Part shown: piece by piece, positions 50,932-60,300 of the stretch
How positions within the stretch are numbered: position 1 is the first letter of the stretch
Layout of the letters: each line of letters begins with the position of its first letter
Source: Candidatus Sericytochromatia bacterium
Lineage (GTDB): Bacteria > Cyanobacteriota > Sericytochromatia > UBA7694
Length of the DNA stretch: 64,000 nt
Assembly (NCBI GenBank): GCA_018780035.1
Contig: JADMKE010000051.1
Span: 17,505-81,504, forward strand
Direction: 5' to 3'
Notes under the pieces: model-generated
The model's input: only the letters and a program-made list of their open reading frames with translations
What the model was told of the DNA's origin: nothing
The model's database searches: none
Translations under genes and position numbers: made by a program

Positions 50932-51537
50932 GTGCGAGTCATTAAGCGTTACGATAACCGCAAACTCTATGATACCCAGACCAGCAAAACGGTCAACCTG
51001 GGTGAAATTGCCGATATGATCCGCCAGGGCGACGATATCCAGGTGATCGATAGCCAGGGCCACGACATCACCCCCAAGATTCTCGGCCAGATCTTTTTGC
51101 AAGAAAATCTCGAAACCAAGCAGCTCTTTTTAAATAAATTTGTGCTGCAGGGCCTGATCCAAGAAGGTCAGAACATTGAGTCGGTGATTAAAAAATTCCT
51201 GCTCGGCGGAATAGGCTTGGCCTCTCTGACCCGTGAAAAACTCGATGAGATTGTCAACGAACTGGTCAAACGCGGCGAATTGGCAGAAGATCAACGGGCC
51301 CGCTTCGTGAAAGAATTGCTCGAAAAGGGCACCGAGAATATCCACAAAGTGATGGACAAAGTGGCCCATCCCTCGGACAAAGAAGAAGAGGAAGACGTCG
51401 CCAGCTCTGAGCCTGTCAGCAAAGCCGAGCGAATCACTTCGCTGGAACAGCAGATCGCCTCCCTCAAACAGGAATTGGCGGGCCTCAAGTCTCAGCAAAA
51501 AGCAGTTGTTGCCGACGAAACCGTCTCCAAAAACTAA
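50932..51537 (+). CDS. phaR: Polyhydroxyalkanoate synthesis regulator PhaR
   Basis: 201 residues, starting at GTG. The first 65 residues are the PHB/PHA accumulation regulator DNA-binding domain (RVIKRYDNRKLYDTQTSK, GEIADMIRQGDDIQVID). The middle is helical. The C-terminus is acidic, then coiled coil (ITSLEQQIASLKQELAGLKSQ). Homologues sense PHA granules and control phasin and PHA synthesis genes. No PHA synthase or recognised phasin lies in this window. The stop overlaps the convergent proteasome-like gene by four bases. Confidence 0.93.
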   Translation: MRVIKRYDNRKLYDTQTSKTVNLGEIADMIRQGDDIQVIDSQGHDITPKILGQIFLQENLETKQLFLNKFVLQGLIQEGQNIESVIKKFLLGGIGLASLTREKLDEIVNELVKRGELAEDQRARFVKELLEKGTENIHKVMDKVAHPSDKEEEEDVASSEPVSKAERITSLEQQIASLKQELAGLKSQQKAVVADETVSKN

Positions 51538-52343
51538 GCACCCACAACCGGGGCTGATTTTTCAGTTTTTTCGGTTTTTTCAGTTTTTTTCAGTTTGCCC
51601 CTGTCTGGGTCTTTTTTACTGCCTTTGTTCTCTTTGGCGGGTTTTGTCGGTTCAAACTGAAAAGGCACTTGGCGCAAGAGCCGAATTTCTTTTTGGCGCA
51701 AGGTCTCGGTGGCCTCGGCCAATAAAAGCAGCTCTTTTTCTTCCAAGCGGGCCAGCCCCGTTTCGCGGATCAGCCAGATGTCGATGGGGTAATCCAGACC
51801 ATAAGCTCCGACCTGAATGGTTTCGTCGATCACCTTAAAAGCCAATAAACTCGCACTTTCCAAACTGAGTTGGGTGGTTTGGTATTTTTGCATCAGGGCA
51901 TAGGCAAAATTGGCCCCATTGCCACTGGCAAAGAGACTTGAAATCCATTCGGGCGTACCGCTGCTGGTAATGTGTAACATGCGCGGCTGGCCTTGATTAA
52001 ATTCAGCAAAAATAAAATCCCCCGGATGCAGCGAAAGCAAAAGCGTGGGATCGCTTTGCACAAACTCGGTTAAGACATCGAGTTCGAGCAGGGCCCTGAC
52101 CGATTGCTGCACCATCCGCGCAAGACTGTCGCGCAGGTCAGCCAAGGAATGGCGAGCCGAAGCGGCTTCAATCGCCTCCTGTACGCGCTGAATCAGGGCA
52201 ATTTCACCGGCACCCGCCCAGGCACATTGGCCATTAAGTGGGTAAATCTTGGGCCCAGTGGTACGCACCTCACCACTGGTGTATTGCGTGTCTGAAGCCA
52301 AAACAATGCCTTGGGCAGTGGGGATCGCAAGAATCAGCGTCAT
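51534..52343 (-). CDS. Proteasome-like Ntn hydrolase with N-terminal threonine
   Basis: 269 residues. Removing the initiator Met exposes Thr1 (TLILAIPTAQGIVLASD). Asp17 falls at the proteasome-conserved position, a Lys follows at about 31 (GPKIYPL, Lys33 in the classic enzymes), and AGAGE and ASGNGANFAYAL match the fold. This resembles HslV and the Anbu/BPH proteins, which also lack a propeptide. It differs in having a C-terminal extension rich in Lys/Glu/Thr repeats (KKTEKTEKTEKS). No hslU or AAA unfoldase gene is adjacent. The start has GGGAGG upstream. It is probably a self-assembling peptidase; the substrate is unknown. Confidence 0.8.
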   Translation of the reverse strand: MTLILAIPTAQGIVLASDTQYTSGEVRTTGPKIYPLNGQCAWAGAGEIALIQRVQEAIEAASARHSLADLRDSLARMVQQSVRALLELDVLTEFVQSDPTLLLSLHPGDFIFAEFNQGQPRMLHITSSGTPEWISSLFASGNGANFAYALMQKYQTTQLSLESASLLAFKVIDETIQVGAYGLDYPIDIWLIRETGLARLEEKELLLLAEATETLRQKEIRLLRQVPFQFEPTKPAKENKGSKKDPDRGKLKKTEKTEKTEKSAPVVGA

Positions 52344-52360
52344 GGTTGGCCTCCCAGTTT

Positions 52361-52389
52361 TTGTTTCAGTATACCCAATTGTGTTAAAT
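52361..52389 (+). promoter_or_regulatory. Promoter of the glycosyltransferase-like/methyltransferase gene
   Basis: TTGTTT (52361-52366), a 17-base spacer and TTAAAT (52384-52389), eight bases before the ATG at 52398. No ribosome site is seen, so a leaderless transcript is likely. On the other strand GGTATACTGAAACA (52362-52375) is the candidate -10 for the divergent proteasome-like gene. Confidence 0.5.
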
Positions 52390-52397
52390 TACTAAGC

Positions 52398-54071
52398 ATG
52401 TTTACCCTTCGTTATGCCTTTGACCCAACCTGCTTTTTTGACAGCCTGCTTGCCCAGGACTTGGCAACGCCCCTGTCTGAGCAGCTTGAGCTGAAACTGG
52501 AAAGCAGCCATACAGCCCAGGCCGTTGTTTTAAACAATCCCAAACTCTACGAACTTTTCTCCAAACCCCTGCTGCAGAGCGATTTTTATTTGCATTCAGG
52601 CCCCGGATTTAAACCCGATCCTGCCTGTATCAATCTCTGGTGGGGCTCCAGTTTCGAGCTGCCGAGCCATCTGGCTTCTGCCGATCAGCGCTGGAGCTGG
52701 ATCACAACAGGCCTGGCAGAGCTGGTCAAAACATTCCCCACGGATTCAGGGACCTTGCCCCTGTGCCTGGATATGGACCTCTGGCAAAGCCCAGCCCCCC
52801 CTCCCAGCGACCTGGAATGGGAATCAGGCCAACGCATCTTGCTTTGGCAGGCTTCCCCGCAAGCCAAGGCCGAAACAACACAGGCCGACCTATCAGCCCT
52901 CTTGGCGGCGTTTATTCCCCTCTCAGCGGATTGGCCTGACGCCGTGCTGGTTTTGCAATTGGATCAGGTTTTACCGGCCTTTGAAGATCAATTGCTGGCG
53001 GAGATCGAACGCCTCTGCCAAGAGAACCAGATTGCCGATCCCGAGAGCCTGAATATTCACACCCTGATTGGCCCACTTGATACCGAATCCCAACGGGGTC
53101 TGCTGCAGTGCAGCGAGTTGCTGCTCCTGCCTTATCATCCACTCCAGGCCCTGATTGGCCGCGCTTTGGGCAAAACCGTGCTGGCCCAGCCAAAGCTGGT
53201 TGAACCCCAGTGGGGTTGTCTGCCCTGGCAAGAGAGCCCAGCGGCCAACAGCAACACCCTCCAACAGGGTTTACAGACACAGGCTCAGGCGCTTGAGCCA
53301 GAAGTGTTACAGGCCCACAGCCCCGAAAATGTGGTCAAGATCCTCTTAACGCAATTACAAGAACTCGCCAATCAGATCGACCTGCCCAGCCGGCGGGCCC
53401 AAGCCAAAGCCGAACGTCTGCAACGCAAAGAGGCCTCTCGCGAGGGCCGCAAACAAAAATACAGCCTCTTTCACTCCGATTACAAAAGCGATGAACTCAA
53501 GGCCCGGCGGGCTTGGCATGAGCGCTATGCTGCCTATTTTATGGCCGCTCCAGGCGAGGTTGTAGACATCGGTTCGGGCTCGGGCATTTTTTTAGAGATT
53601 CTGCGCGATGCCCAGGTACCCGCCTTTGGCGTCGATCCCGATTCGGATATGGTTGATGTTTGCCGCGAACTCGGACTCCAGGCCCTGCCTGGCGACGAGC
53701 GTCTGCTGGCGGACTGTGGCGAAAACAGTCTGGGTGGTATTCATGCCAGCCATATTATCGAACATATCGACGGTTCTCGGGCTATTGCCATGATCGAAAA
53801 TGCCCTGACAGCCCTGCGCCCCGGAGGATTATTGGTCATTCGCACCCCCAATTGGCGCAACGCAACAGTCCGTCAGGAAGGCTTTTGGCTAGACATTACC
53901 CATGTTCGGCCCTACCCCTTGCCACTGCTCGAACAGGTGCTTAAAGACGCCGGCTTTGAGGTGCTGGCGGGGGGCTTTGAAGAATTTGGCTGGAACGATA
54001 CCTTTATTGTCGGGAAAAAACCCCTCCCACCCCCCAGCAGTGGAAATGAGTCCAGAGGAGAGCAGCCATGA
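52398..54071 (+). CDS. Glycosyltransferase-like / SAM methyltransferase fusion protein
   Basis: About 558 residues; ATG at 52398 (MFTLRYAFDP). An upstream extension to 52311 is unlikely because the promoter lies inside it. The N-terminal 340 residues look like a degenerate GT-B glycosyltransferase (GPLDTESQRGLLQCSELLLLP and LGKTVLAQPKL at the donor-site position). A basic helical linker (RRAQAKAERLQRKEASREG) leads to a methyltransferase domain at about 375-540 (VVDIGSGSGIFLEIL, GVDPDSDMVDV, ALRPGGLLVIRTPN). It probably modifies a glycan or glycolipid. It overlaps the dipeptidase gene by four bases (ATGA). Confidence 0.82.
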   Translation: MFTLRYAFDPTCFFDSLLAQDLATPLSEQLELKLESSHTAQAVVLNNPKLYELFSKPLLQSDFYLHSGPGFKPDPACINLWWGSSFELPSHLASADQRWSWITTGLAELVKTFPTDSGTLPLCLDMDLWQSPAPPPSDLEWESGQRILLWQASPQAKAETTQADLSALLAAFIPLSADWPDAVLVLQLDQVLPAFEDQLLAEIERLCQENQIADPESLNIHTLIGPLDTESQRGLLQCSELLLLPYHPLQALIGRALGKTVLAQPKLVEPQWGCLPWQESPAANSNTLQQGLQTQAQALEPEVLQAHSPENVVKILLTQLQELANQIDLPSRRAQAKAERLQRKEASREGRKQKYSLFHSDYKSDELKARRAWHERYAAYFMAAPGEVVDIGSGSGIFLEILRDAQVPAFGVDPDSDMVDVCRELGLQALPGDERLLADCGENSLGGIHASHIIEHIDGSRAIAMIENALTALRPGGLLVIRTPNWRNATVRQEGFWLDITHVRPYPLPLLEQVLKDAGFEVLAGGFEEFGWNDTFIVGKKPLPPPSSGNESRGEQP

Positions 54072-55489
54072 GCAGCAAAGCAGTGATTTTATTTGGGACA
54101 GCAATCATGCTGATGGGCGGCGCCGCCCTGATTCGCACGTCCTTTGAGAGCCCGGCCCCCGTGCAAACACTGTCGATTAAAGTCGGTGGCAGTCAGCCCG
54201 AACCGCAGGTCGTGAGCGCAGAGAGCGAAATGCAACGGTCTACCCGTTCCAGCCAGAGCAGTGCCGATGAGCCCCCTCCCAACGAAAGCGATTGGCATCG
54301 GCGTCTGCGCCTGGCCCGTGCCCAACTCAAAGCTGATGCCAGCAAGGCCAGTGCCAGTCCCTCTGGGCCGAATAGCTCAGCCACCCCCACGCCGATGATG
54401 TTTTTGGATCGCAAACCCTCCCCCAGTGCTTCCAGCAGCGCATCGGGTAGCGTATCAGGCACCCCCTCTGCCAGCCCAACTGACAGCAACAGCCCCACTC
54501 CCCGGCCCAGTTCCGGCCTCGATCTCAAGACCTTACATGCCCAAGCCGTGGTCGTAGATACCCACGTCGAAACCCCGTTGCTCTTTACCGAAAATCGCGC
54601 CAAACTGGGCAACAATCCCCGAGGCCAAGTGGACTTGATCAAACTCAAACAGGGCGGCGTGGATGTGGTCTTTTTCTCGGTCTTTGTCAATCCCTGGCGC
54701 TACCGCAAAATTGCCAAAAGCCATGCCGATTTTATTATTAAATCGATCAAAGAGCAGGTCGCCGCTCACCCCAAAGAGATCGCTTTGGCTTATAGCCACG
54801 CAGATATTCAACGGATCGTCGCCCAGGGCAAAATTGCCGCTCTGATGGGCATGGAAGGGGGAGAACCACTCGGCAGCGACCTCAAAAACGTGGACTATTT
54901 TTACAAACAGGGCGTGCGCTATCTCAGCCCGACCTGGAGCGCCAACACCCTTTTGGCCGACAGTGCCAGCCAAAAAGCCTATTGGAAAGGCCTGAGTAAA
55001 TTTGGCAAAGACGTAGTCAAACGCATGAATGAACTCGGCATGTTGGTGGATGTCTCACATATCTCCGACGCGGCCTTTGCCGACGTACTCAAAATCTCCA
55101 CGCAACCGGTGATTGCTTCCCACTCTGGGGTGCGTTCGGTGCGGCTCCATGCCCGCAACCTGACAAACGATATGCTCAAACAATTGGCCAAAAATGGCGG
55201 AACGGTGGGCATTTATTTTTATCCACCGTATATTGACGTGGGCCGCAGCTCCAATTTGGCCAAGGTTGTGGACCATATCGACGCCGCAGTCAAACAGGTG
55301 GGCGCCGCTCATGTGGGTTTGGGCTCGGACTTTGATGGACTCGATAGCGCGCCGCCTGTGGGCCTGGAAAACGCCTCAAAATTTCCGGGTATCACCGCAG
55401 AATTGCGCAAGCGCAAATACAGCGACGAAGACATTCAACTGATTCTCGGCGGCAGCTTTATGCGCGTCTTTGAACAGGTCTTGCGTTAG
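54068..55489 (+). CDS. Membrane-anchored M19 dipeptidase
   Basis: 473 residues. A signal-anchor helix at about 5-25 is followed by a Ser/Pro/Thr-rich spacer to about 150. The peptidase M19 (renal dipeptidase) barrel then begins at VVVDTHVETPLL. Metal ligands seen are His in DTHVE, Glu in GMEGGEP, His in DVSHIS, His in IASHSGVRS and Asp in GLGSDFDGL. The second N-terminal ligand is Glu instead of the usual Asp (DxHxD). It should hydrolyse dipeptides in the periplasm, perhaps from peptidoglycan turnover. It is co-translated with the upstream fusion protein. Confidence 0.92.
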   Translation: MSSKAVILFGTAIMLMGGAALIRTSFESPAPVQTLSIKVGGSQPEPQVVSAESEMQRSTRSSQSSADEPPPNESDWHRRLRLARAQLKADASKASASPSGPNSSATPTPMMFLDRKPSPSASSSASGSVSGTPSASPTDSNSPTPRPSSGLDLKTLHAQAVVVDTHVETPLLFTENRAKLGNNPRGQVDLIKLKQGGVDVVFFSVFVNPWRYRKIAKSHADFIIKSIKEQVAAHPKEIALAYSHADIQRIVAQGKIAALMGMEGGEPLGSDLKNVDYFYKQGVRYLSPTWSANTLLADSASQKAYWKGLSKFGKDVVKRMNELGMLVDVSHISDAAFADVLKISTQPVIASHSGVRSVRLHARNLTNDMLKQLAKNGGTVGIYFYPPYIDVGRSSNLAKVVDHIDAAVKQVGAAHVGLGSDFDGLDSAPPVGLENASKFPGITAELRKRKYSDEDIQLILGGSFMRVFEQVLR

Positions 55490-55495
55490 CAAAGC

Positions 55496-56674
55496 TTAAG
55501 CCCGCTGGGCCTCAAACTCAGCTTTTGCCGCTGCGCGCAAATCCCCGTCGAGCAAGACATCGAGGGCTGTCAGGGCCAAACTCTCAGCCGCCAAGGCCAT
55601 GGTGTCGAGCCCTGGTTCGCTGCCTGCGAGCCGGGCAAAGCTGTGCTGATGGCAGAGACTCTCCCCTTTGGCACAAATGCCCAAATAGGGATGAATCGAA
55701 GGCACCACCTGGCTGACATCGCCCATATCTGTGCTGCCGATGCCCGAATCGGGATCACTTTCCAGAAAGGGCGCATCCTGGGCCTGCAAATACTGACCAA
55801 AACGCCGGGCCAAGGTCCAATTATTGACCACGTTTTTATAGCCTTTTTCGATCGTTAAAGTCACCTCGGTACCCGTGGCCAAAGCCGCAGCTTGAGCACA
55901 GCGCATGACTTGAGGCATGACCACCTCATCAAGATAGGTCGCGGTGCGGGCCCGCACGGAAAAACGCGCCGAAGCGGTTTCGGGGATGATATTCACAGCC
56001 TGCCCGCCATTGGTAATAATCCCGTGAACCCGTGTGCCGTCGCGAAAATGGACACGCGCAGCATCAACCAAATTAAAGGTCTGAATCACGCCAGTGAGAG
56101 CGCTCTTGCCATCCCAGGGCGCAGCAGCAGCATGGCTGGGCTGCCCCTTAAAATCCACCTGCAAGACATGCATCGCCAGCGAATCCAGGCCGAGCAGATG
56201 CTGGTCAAAGGGATGAAACATCATCGCGGCGTCGAGCCCTTGAAAGGCCCCGGCTTCGATCAATTTGATCTTGCCACCCCCGCCCTCCTCAGCCGGTGTG
56301 CCCATGATCCAAATCTCGCCCGGCAGCTCTGCACGTATGCTGGCCAAAGCCAAACCGGCCCCGAGGGCGGCCGTGGCAATTAAATTATGCCCACAGGCAT
56401 GGCCAATCTCAGGCAGGGCATCGTATTCCGCCAAAATGGCAACCCGTGGACCAGCAGAATTGCCCATTTTGGCACAAAAAGCGGTTTCGAGTCCGCCAAA
56501 GGGCTTTTCTACAGGCAGACCCACTGCCGCCAAATGATCGGCCAAGTGCTGACTGGCATAAAACTCTTCGTAGCGCAGTTCGGGACGGGCGTGAATCTCC
56601 AATGCGACTTGACGCACCTGGGGCAAATGCTGTTTGAGGGCCGCGCGAACGCGTTCATGAAGGGCGGTTGGCAT
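55496..56674 (-). CDS. M20D-family amidohydrolase / peptidase
   Basis: 392 residues, cytoplasmic. Metal-binding and catalytic segments are HARPELRYEE, AEYDALPEIGHACGHN and GTPAEEGGGGK, with the dimerisation-domain motif QPSHAAAAPWDGKSALTG. Family members cleave N-acyl or aminobenzoyl-glutamate bonds and amino acid conjugates (HipO/AbgB-like). The specific substrate is unknown. It converges with the dipeptidase gene, six bases apart, and lies just downstream of rnpB on the same strand. Confidence 0.93.
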   Translation of the reverse strand: MPTALHERVRAALKQHLPQVRQVALEIHARPELRYEEFYASQHLADHLAAVGLPVEKPFGGLETAFCAKMGNSAGPRVAILAEYDALPEIGHACGHNLIATAALGAGLALASIRAELPGEIWIMGTPAEEGGGGKIKLIEAGAFQGLDAAMMFHPFDQHLLGLDSLAMHVLQVDFKGQPSHAAAAPWDGKSALTGVIQTFNLVDAARVHFRDGTRVHGIITNGGQAVNIIPETASARFSVRARTATYLDEVVMPQVMRCAQAAALATGTEVTLTIEKGYKNVVNNWTLARRFGQYLQAQDAPFLESDPDSGIGSTDMGDVSQVVPSIHPYLGICAKGESLCHQHSFARLAGSEPGLDTMALAAESLALTALDVLLDGDLRAAAKAEFEAQRA

Positions 56675-56708
56675 GACAGAACTCCTGGGAAAAGCTGGAG
56701 AGAAAGAA

Positions 56709-57184
56709 TAAAAGTGGACCTATAAGCCGGGTTCTGTCCCTGCCCGAAGGCAGTGGGTGATTATCCCTCTGGGATGGCCGTTACCGACCACCTCTAGCAG
56801 CATACCCGAGACCTGGGCGGGCAGCCCGTTATCTCTGTTTGCCTTGCTCCGGACGGGGTTTGCCTGGCCAATTGGTCACCCAATTGCCGGTGGTCTCTTA
56901 CACCACCTTTGCACCCTTGCCCTGCGTCTGTGTGTGCTGTATTCAGTCAAAATGCATATTAGCGAAATTGCGACATGTGGTGGCTCCGAAAAGCACACCT
57001 GGGTACAAATAGTGCTGCGTATCTGCTGCGTATCTTGCTCACGGTCTTCTGCGTTTAGGGCGGTTTTTTTCTGTGGCACTGTCCTGGGGTTCCCCCCACT
57101 GGTCGTTAGCCAGCGTCCTGCCCTGTGGAGCCCGGACTTTCCTCGCACAGCCGAAGCTGCACGCAATCACCCAGTCCACTTTTA
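56709..57184 (-). ncRNA. rnpB: RNase P RNA, class A, with enlarged P12 region
   Basis: The minus strand shows the conserved elements in order: GAGGAAAGTCCGGGCTCCAC, ACAGTGCCACAGAAA, GGCAAGGGTG, GGTGTAAGAGACCACCGG and ACAGAACCCGGCTTA. The two ends pair as P1 (AAGTGGAC/GTCCACTT). The RNA is about 476 bases, longer than the E. coli type. The extra length sits between about 56935 and 57060, the P12 position. That part contains an exact tandem 11-base repeat (57013-57034). RNase P matures tRNA 5' ends. Confidence 0.95.
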
Positions 57185-57196
57185 TTCGTCATCTTC

Positions 57197-57226
57197 AAGA
57201 TAGGTGATGCAGCGTACCATCGTCAA
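57197..57226 (-). promoter_or_regulatory. Promoter of rnpB
   Basis: On the minus strand TTGACG (57226-57221) and TATCTT (57202-57197) are 18 bases apart, which places the start of transcription close to the RNase P RNA 5' end. Confidence 0.6.
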
Positions 57227-57313
57227 GTGGGCCGCGTTTTTGCCTGAGTGGCCCGCTGATAGCTTTATCAAAACTTAACAAAAGGCAGTTAAAATAGAAA
57301 AGAGGGTCAAACA

Positions 57314-57328
57314 GGCTTTAATAAAGCC
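57314..57328. repeat. Perfect 15-base palindrome before the hybrid kinase
   Basis: GGCTTTA-A-TAAAGCC lies 29 bases before the kinase start. A similar palindrome (AGGCTATAATAGCCT) follows the same gene at 61322-61336. It may be an operator or a leader hairpin. Confidence 0.5.
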
Positions 57329-57356
57329 AACACACACCCGTACACAAAGGACAGGT

Positions 57357-60300
57357 ATGTACTTTAATTATTTTTCCCTGTTTTTACTGGGGACGGCCAT
57401 CCTGCTTTTACGTATGGCGGGCAGCACTTGGCGCTTTCGCAGCAAACCAGGTTCCTGGAGTTTTAGTGCCCTGTTAATTGCCAGCACCCTTTATGCGGCT
57501 GGATATGCGGGCGAACTCTGCGCTTTTGAAATTAAAAGTATGATGCCTTGGATTTATATGGAATACCTGGGCACCAGTTTTTTGCCCACGTTTTTGATTG
57601 TTTTTAGCTTATCGTATACCTACCGCTCACAATGGCTGAAACCCTCTGTCTATTTGCTCTTATTCAGTTTTTCGAGCATGATCCTGCTCATGTTATATAG
57701 CAATTCAAGCCATCACCTCTTCTATGTCCGCACCTGGGTAGACACCTCGGGTCTCTTCCCCGTTTTTATGTCTGAAAAAGGCCCTTGGTATTGGCCCGCC
57801 CAAATTTATTCAGGCTTGGCGGTTTTGTTCAGTAACCTGCTCTTTTTTATCAGCTGGCGTCAAGTCGGAACCCCTTATCGCCGGAACTTTGTGGTGCTCT
57901 TATTCGGTTCTTTGGTCCCCTGGCTGGCAAATCTGCTCTATCTAACAAGCAAAAGCCCATGGCATATCGATCCCACACCATTTGCTCTGGGAATCAGTTG
58001 TCTCTTGTTTCTCTGGGGTCTGCGGCTGAACTTTCTCGAACTTCCCCCCCTGGCCCGAACCCTGCTCTTTGAAAAATTATCAGACGCCGTTCTGATTGCC
58101 GACCCCCAGGAGCGGCTGGTGGATTTTAACCCAGCGGCTCAAAGACAGCTGGGCCTGAGTATCAAAAATCTGGGAACCCCGATTAAAATCTGCCTGGCTG
58201 ACTGGGAGAGCGCGGAACCGCTTTGGAAGCACACGCCCTGGTCTAATTTTCACTCTGAGTTGACCCAAACCCTGGCAGGTCATTTTCGCGGCTTTGATCT
58301 CAAAATAGAACCCGTCTACCAAAAGGAAAAACACCTGGGTTATATCTGCTTGCTGCGAGAAATAACCCAAGAATATCAGGCCCGACGCGATCTGCGTGAA
58401 AGTGAAACCCGCTACCGCCAACTCTTTGAAAACAACCCGCTGCCGATGTGGATCTACGATTGCCAAAGCCAGTTCTTTTTGGCCGTCAATGAAGCCGCTG
58501 TAAACCATTATGGCTGGAGTCGGGAGACCTTTTTAACACTCAGACTCGATCAGATCCAAAAAGCCACAGGCAGCGCGTATATTCCCCAGCACGGCACTCA
58601 GGAAAATGTTGCACTGCATAGGCATATCACTCAAACTGGCCAACAAATTTTGGTGAGAACCACCAGCCACCCCCTGCTCTTTGCGGAAAAAGAAGCTGCA
58701 TTGGTTCTGCTTCAAGACATTACCGAACAGGAGCAGGTCGAAAAAATACTGCACTACCAGGTCGAATTGCTCTCGTTGATCACCCACCTGTCAACCCGTT
58801 TTATTCACCTGCCGGTGAATGAAATCGACACAGCCCTGGATGTGGCCCTGGGCGAAATTGGCCGTCTGCTGGGTGTGGATCGCAGCCTGATCTTTCATCT
58901 CAGGGCCCAGCATAAAATCTACAGCAGCCACGAATGGCATGCCGAAGGGGTGCGCTCAATGCTTCAAGAAATGCAGGGCGTTTCGGCAGAACTCTTTCCC
59001 TGGGGCATGGCTTCACTCAAACAGTTTAAAATCCTCGAAGTGCCAGATATTCAAAACTTGCCCCAACAGGCTTGGCGAGAAAAAGAGCTGTGGCAAGACA
59101 TGGGCATTCGTGCATTGCTGGTCGTTCCCATGGTTTGGCAGAACAGCCTGGAAGGGTTTATCAGTTTTGATTCAATTACCCAAACTCGCCACTGGCGCCA
59201 AGAAGAACTGCAGGTACTGGAAACCTTTGCCAATATGCTGGCCCAAACTCTGGCCCGCAAACAGGCCGAAGAGGCCCTACTGGAATCCAATTCACAGCTC
59301 GAAGAAAGCCGCTTTCGCGCCCAAGCAATGGCCATGGAAGCCCAGCAGGCCAATCAGGCCAAAAGTGAATTTTTGGCCAATATCAGCCACGAATTGCGCA
59401 CACCCATGAATGGCATTATTGGCATGAGTGGGCTTTTATTGGAAGGCAATTTAAATACTGAGCAACGGCAATACGCCAGTATTGTGCACCGCAGTGGCGA
59501 ATCGCTCTTAACCCTGCTCAACGATTTGCTGGATTTTTCAAAAATGGAGGCCCAAAAACTGGATTTGGAATGGCTGGATTTTGACTTACATGCCCTGCTG
59601 GAAGATACCGCAGAAATGTTGGCCGTCAAAGCCCAAGAAAAAGGCCTCGATCTGGTTTGTTTGATCTCACCCGAAGTTCCCCTCTGGGTACGGGGTGATC
59701 CGGCCCGTCTGCGTCAGGTCTTGCTCAATTTGGGTGGAAATGCCGTCAAATTCACCAAACAGGGACAAATTGTTTTGGCCGCTCAAAACACATTCCAGAA
59801 TAGCGGCCAGAATGCCGGACAAGAAATTGAATTCCAAGTCCAAGACACAGGGATTGGCATTCCCTCTGATCGCCAAAATGTGATCTTTTCGCCGTTTATG
59901 CAAGCGGACGGCTCTACCACGCGCAAATATGGAGGAACGGGCCTGGGGCTCGCCATTTGCAAACAATTGGTTGAGTTAATGGGCGGAAGTATTTATTTAA
60001 ACAGCCAAGTCGGCGAGGGTGCCTGCTTTTATTTTAGCATTCCACTTGAAACAGCCGCCCATCAATCATTGCCGACCACAGACTTGTCCTTCGCAGGCCA
60101 ACGGTTGCTCTTGGCTTCTCCCAGCCAAGCCACCCATCAAGCCCTGCAGTATTGGTGTCAAAGCTGGGCCTGCGAATTAAGCAGTGTCGGCAATGGAGAA
60201 GCTGCCTTGGAAACAGCTTGGCAGGCCAATCGTCAAGGAAACCCTTTTGACACCGTCTTGCTCGATTTGACCCTGCCTGACGGCAAAGGCACCTTGTGGG

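Noticed and set aside
56757..57203. A 148-codon plus-strand frame over the RNase P RNA
   Set aside because: The conserved RNase P RNA elements on the minus strand explain the sequence, and the translation resembles no protein.
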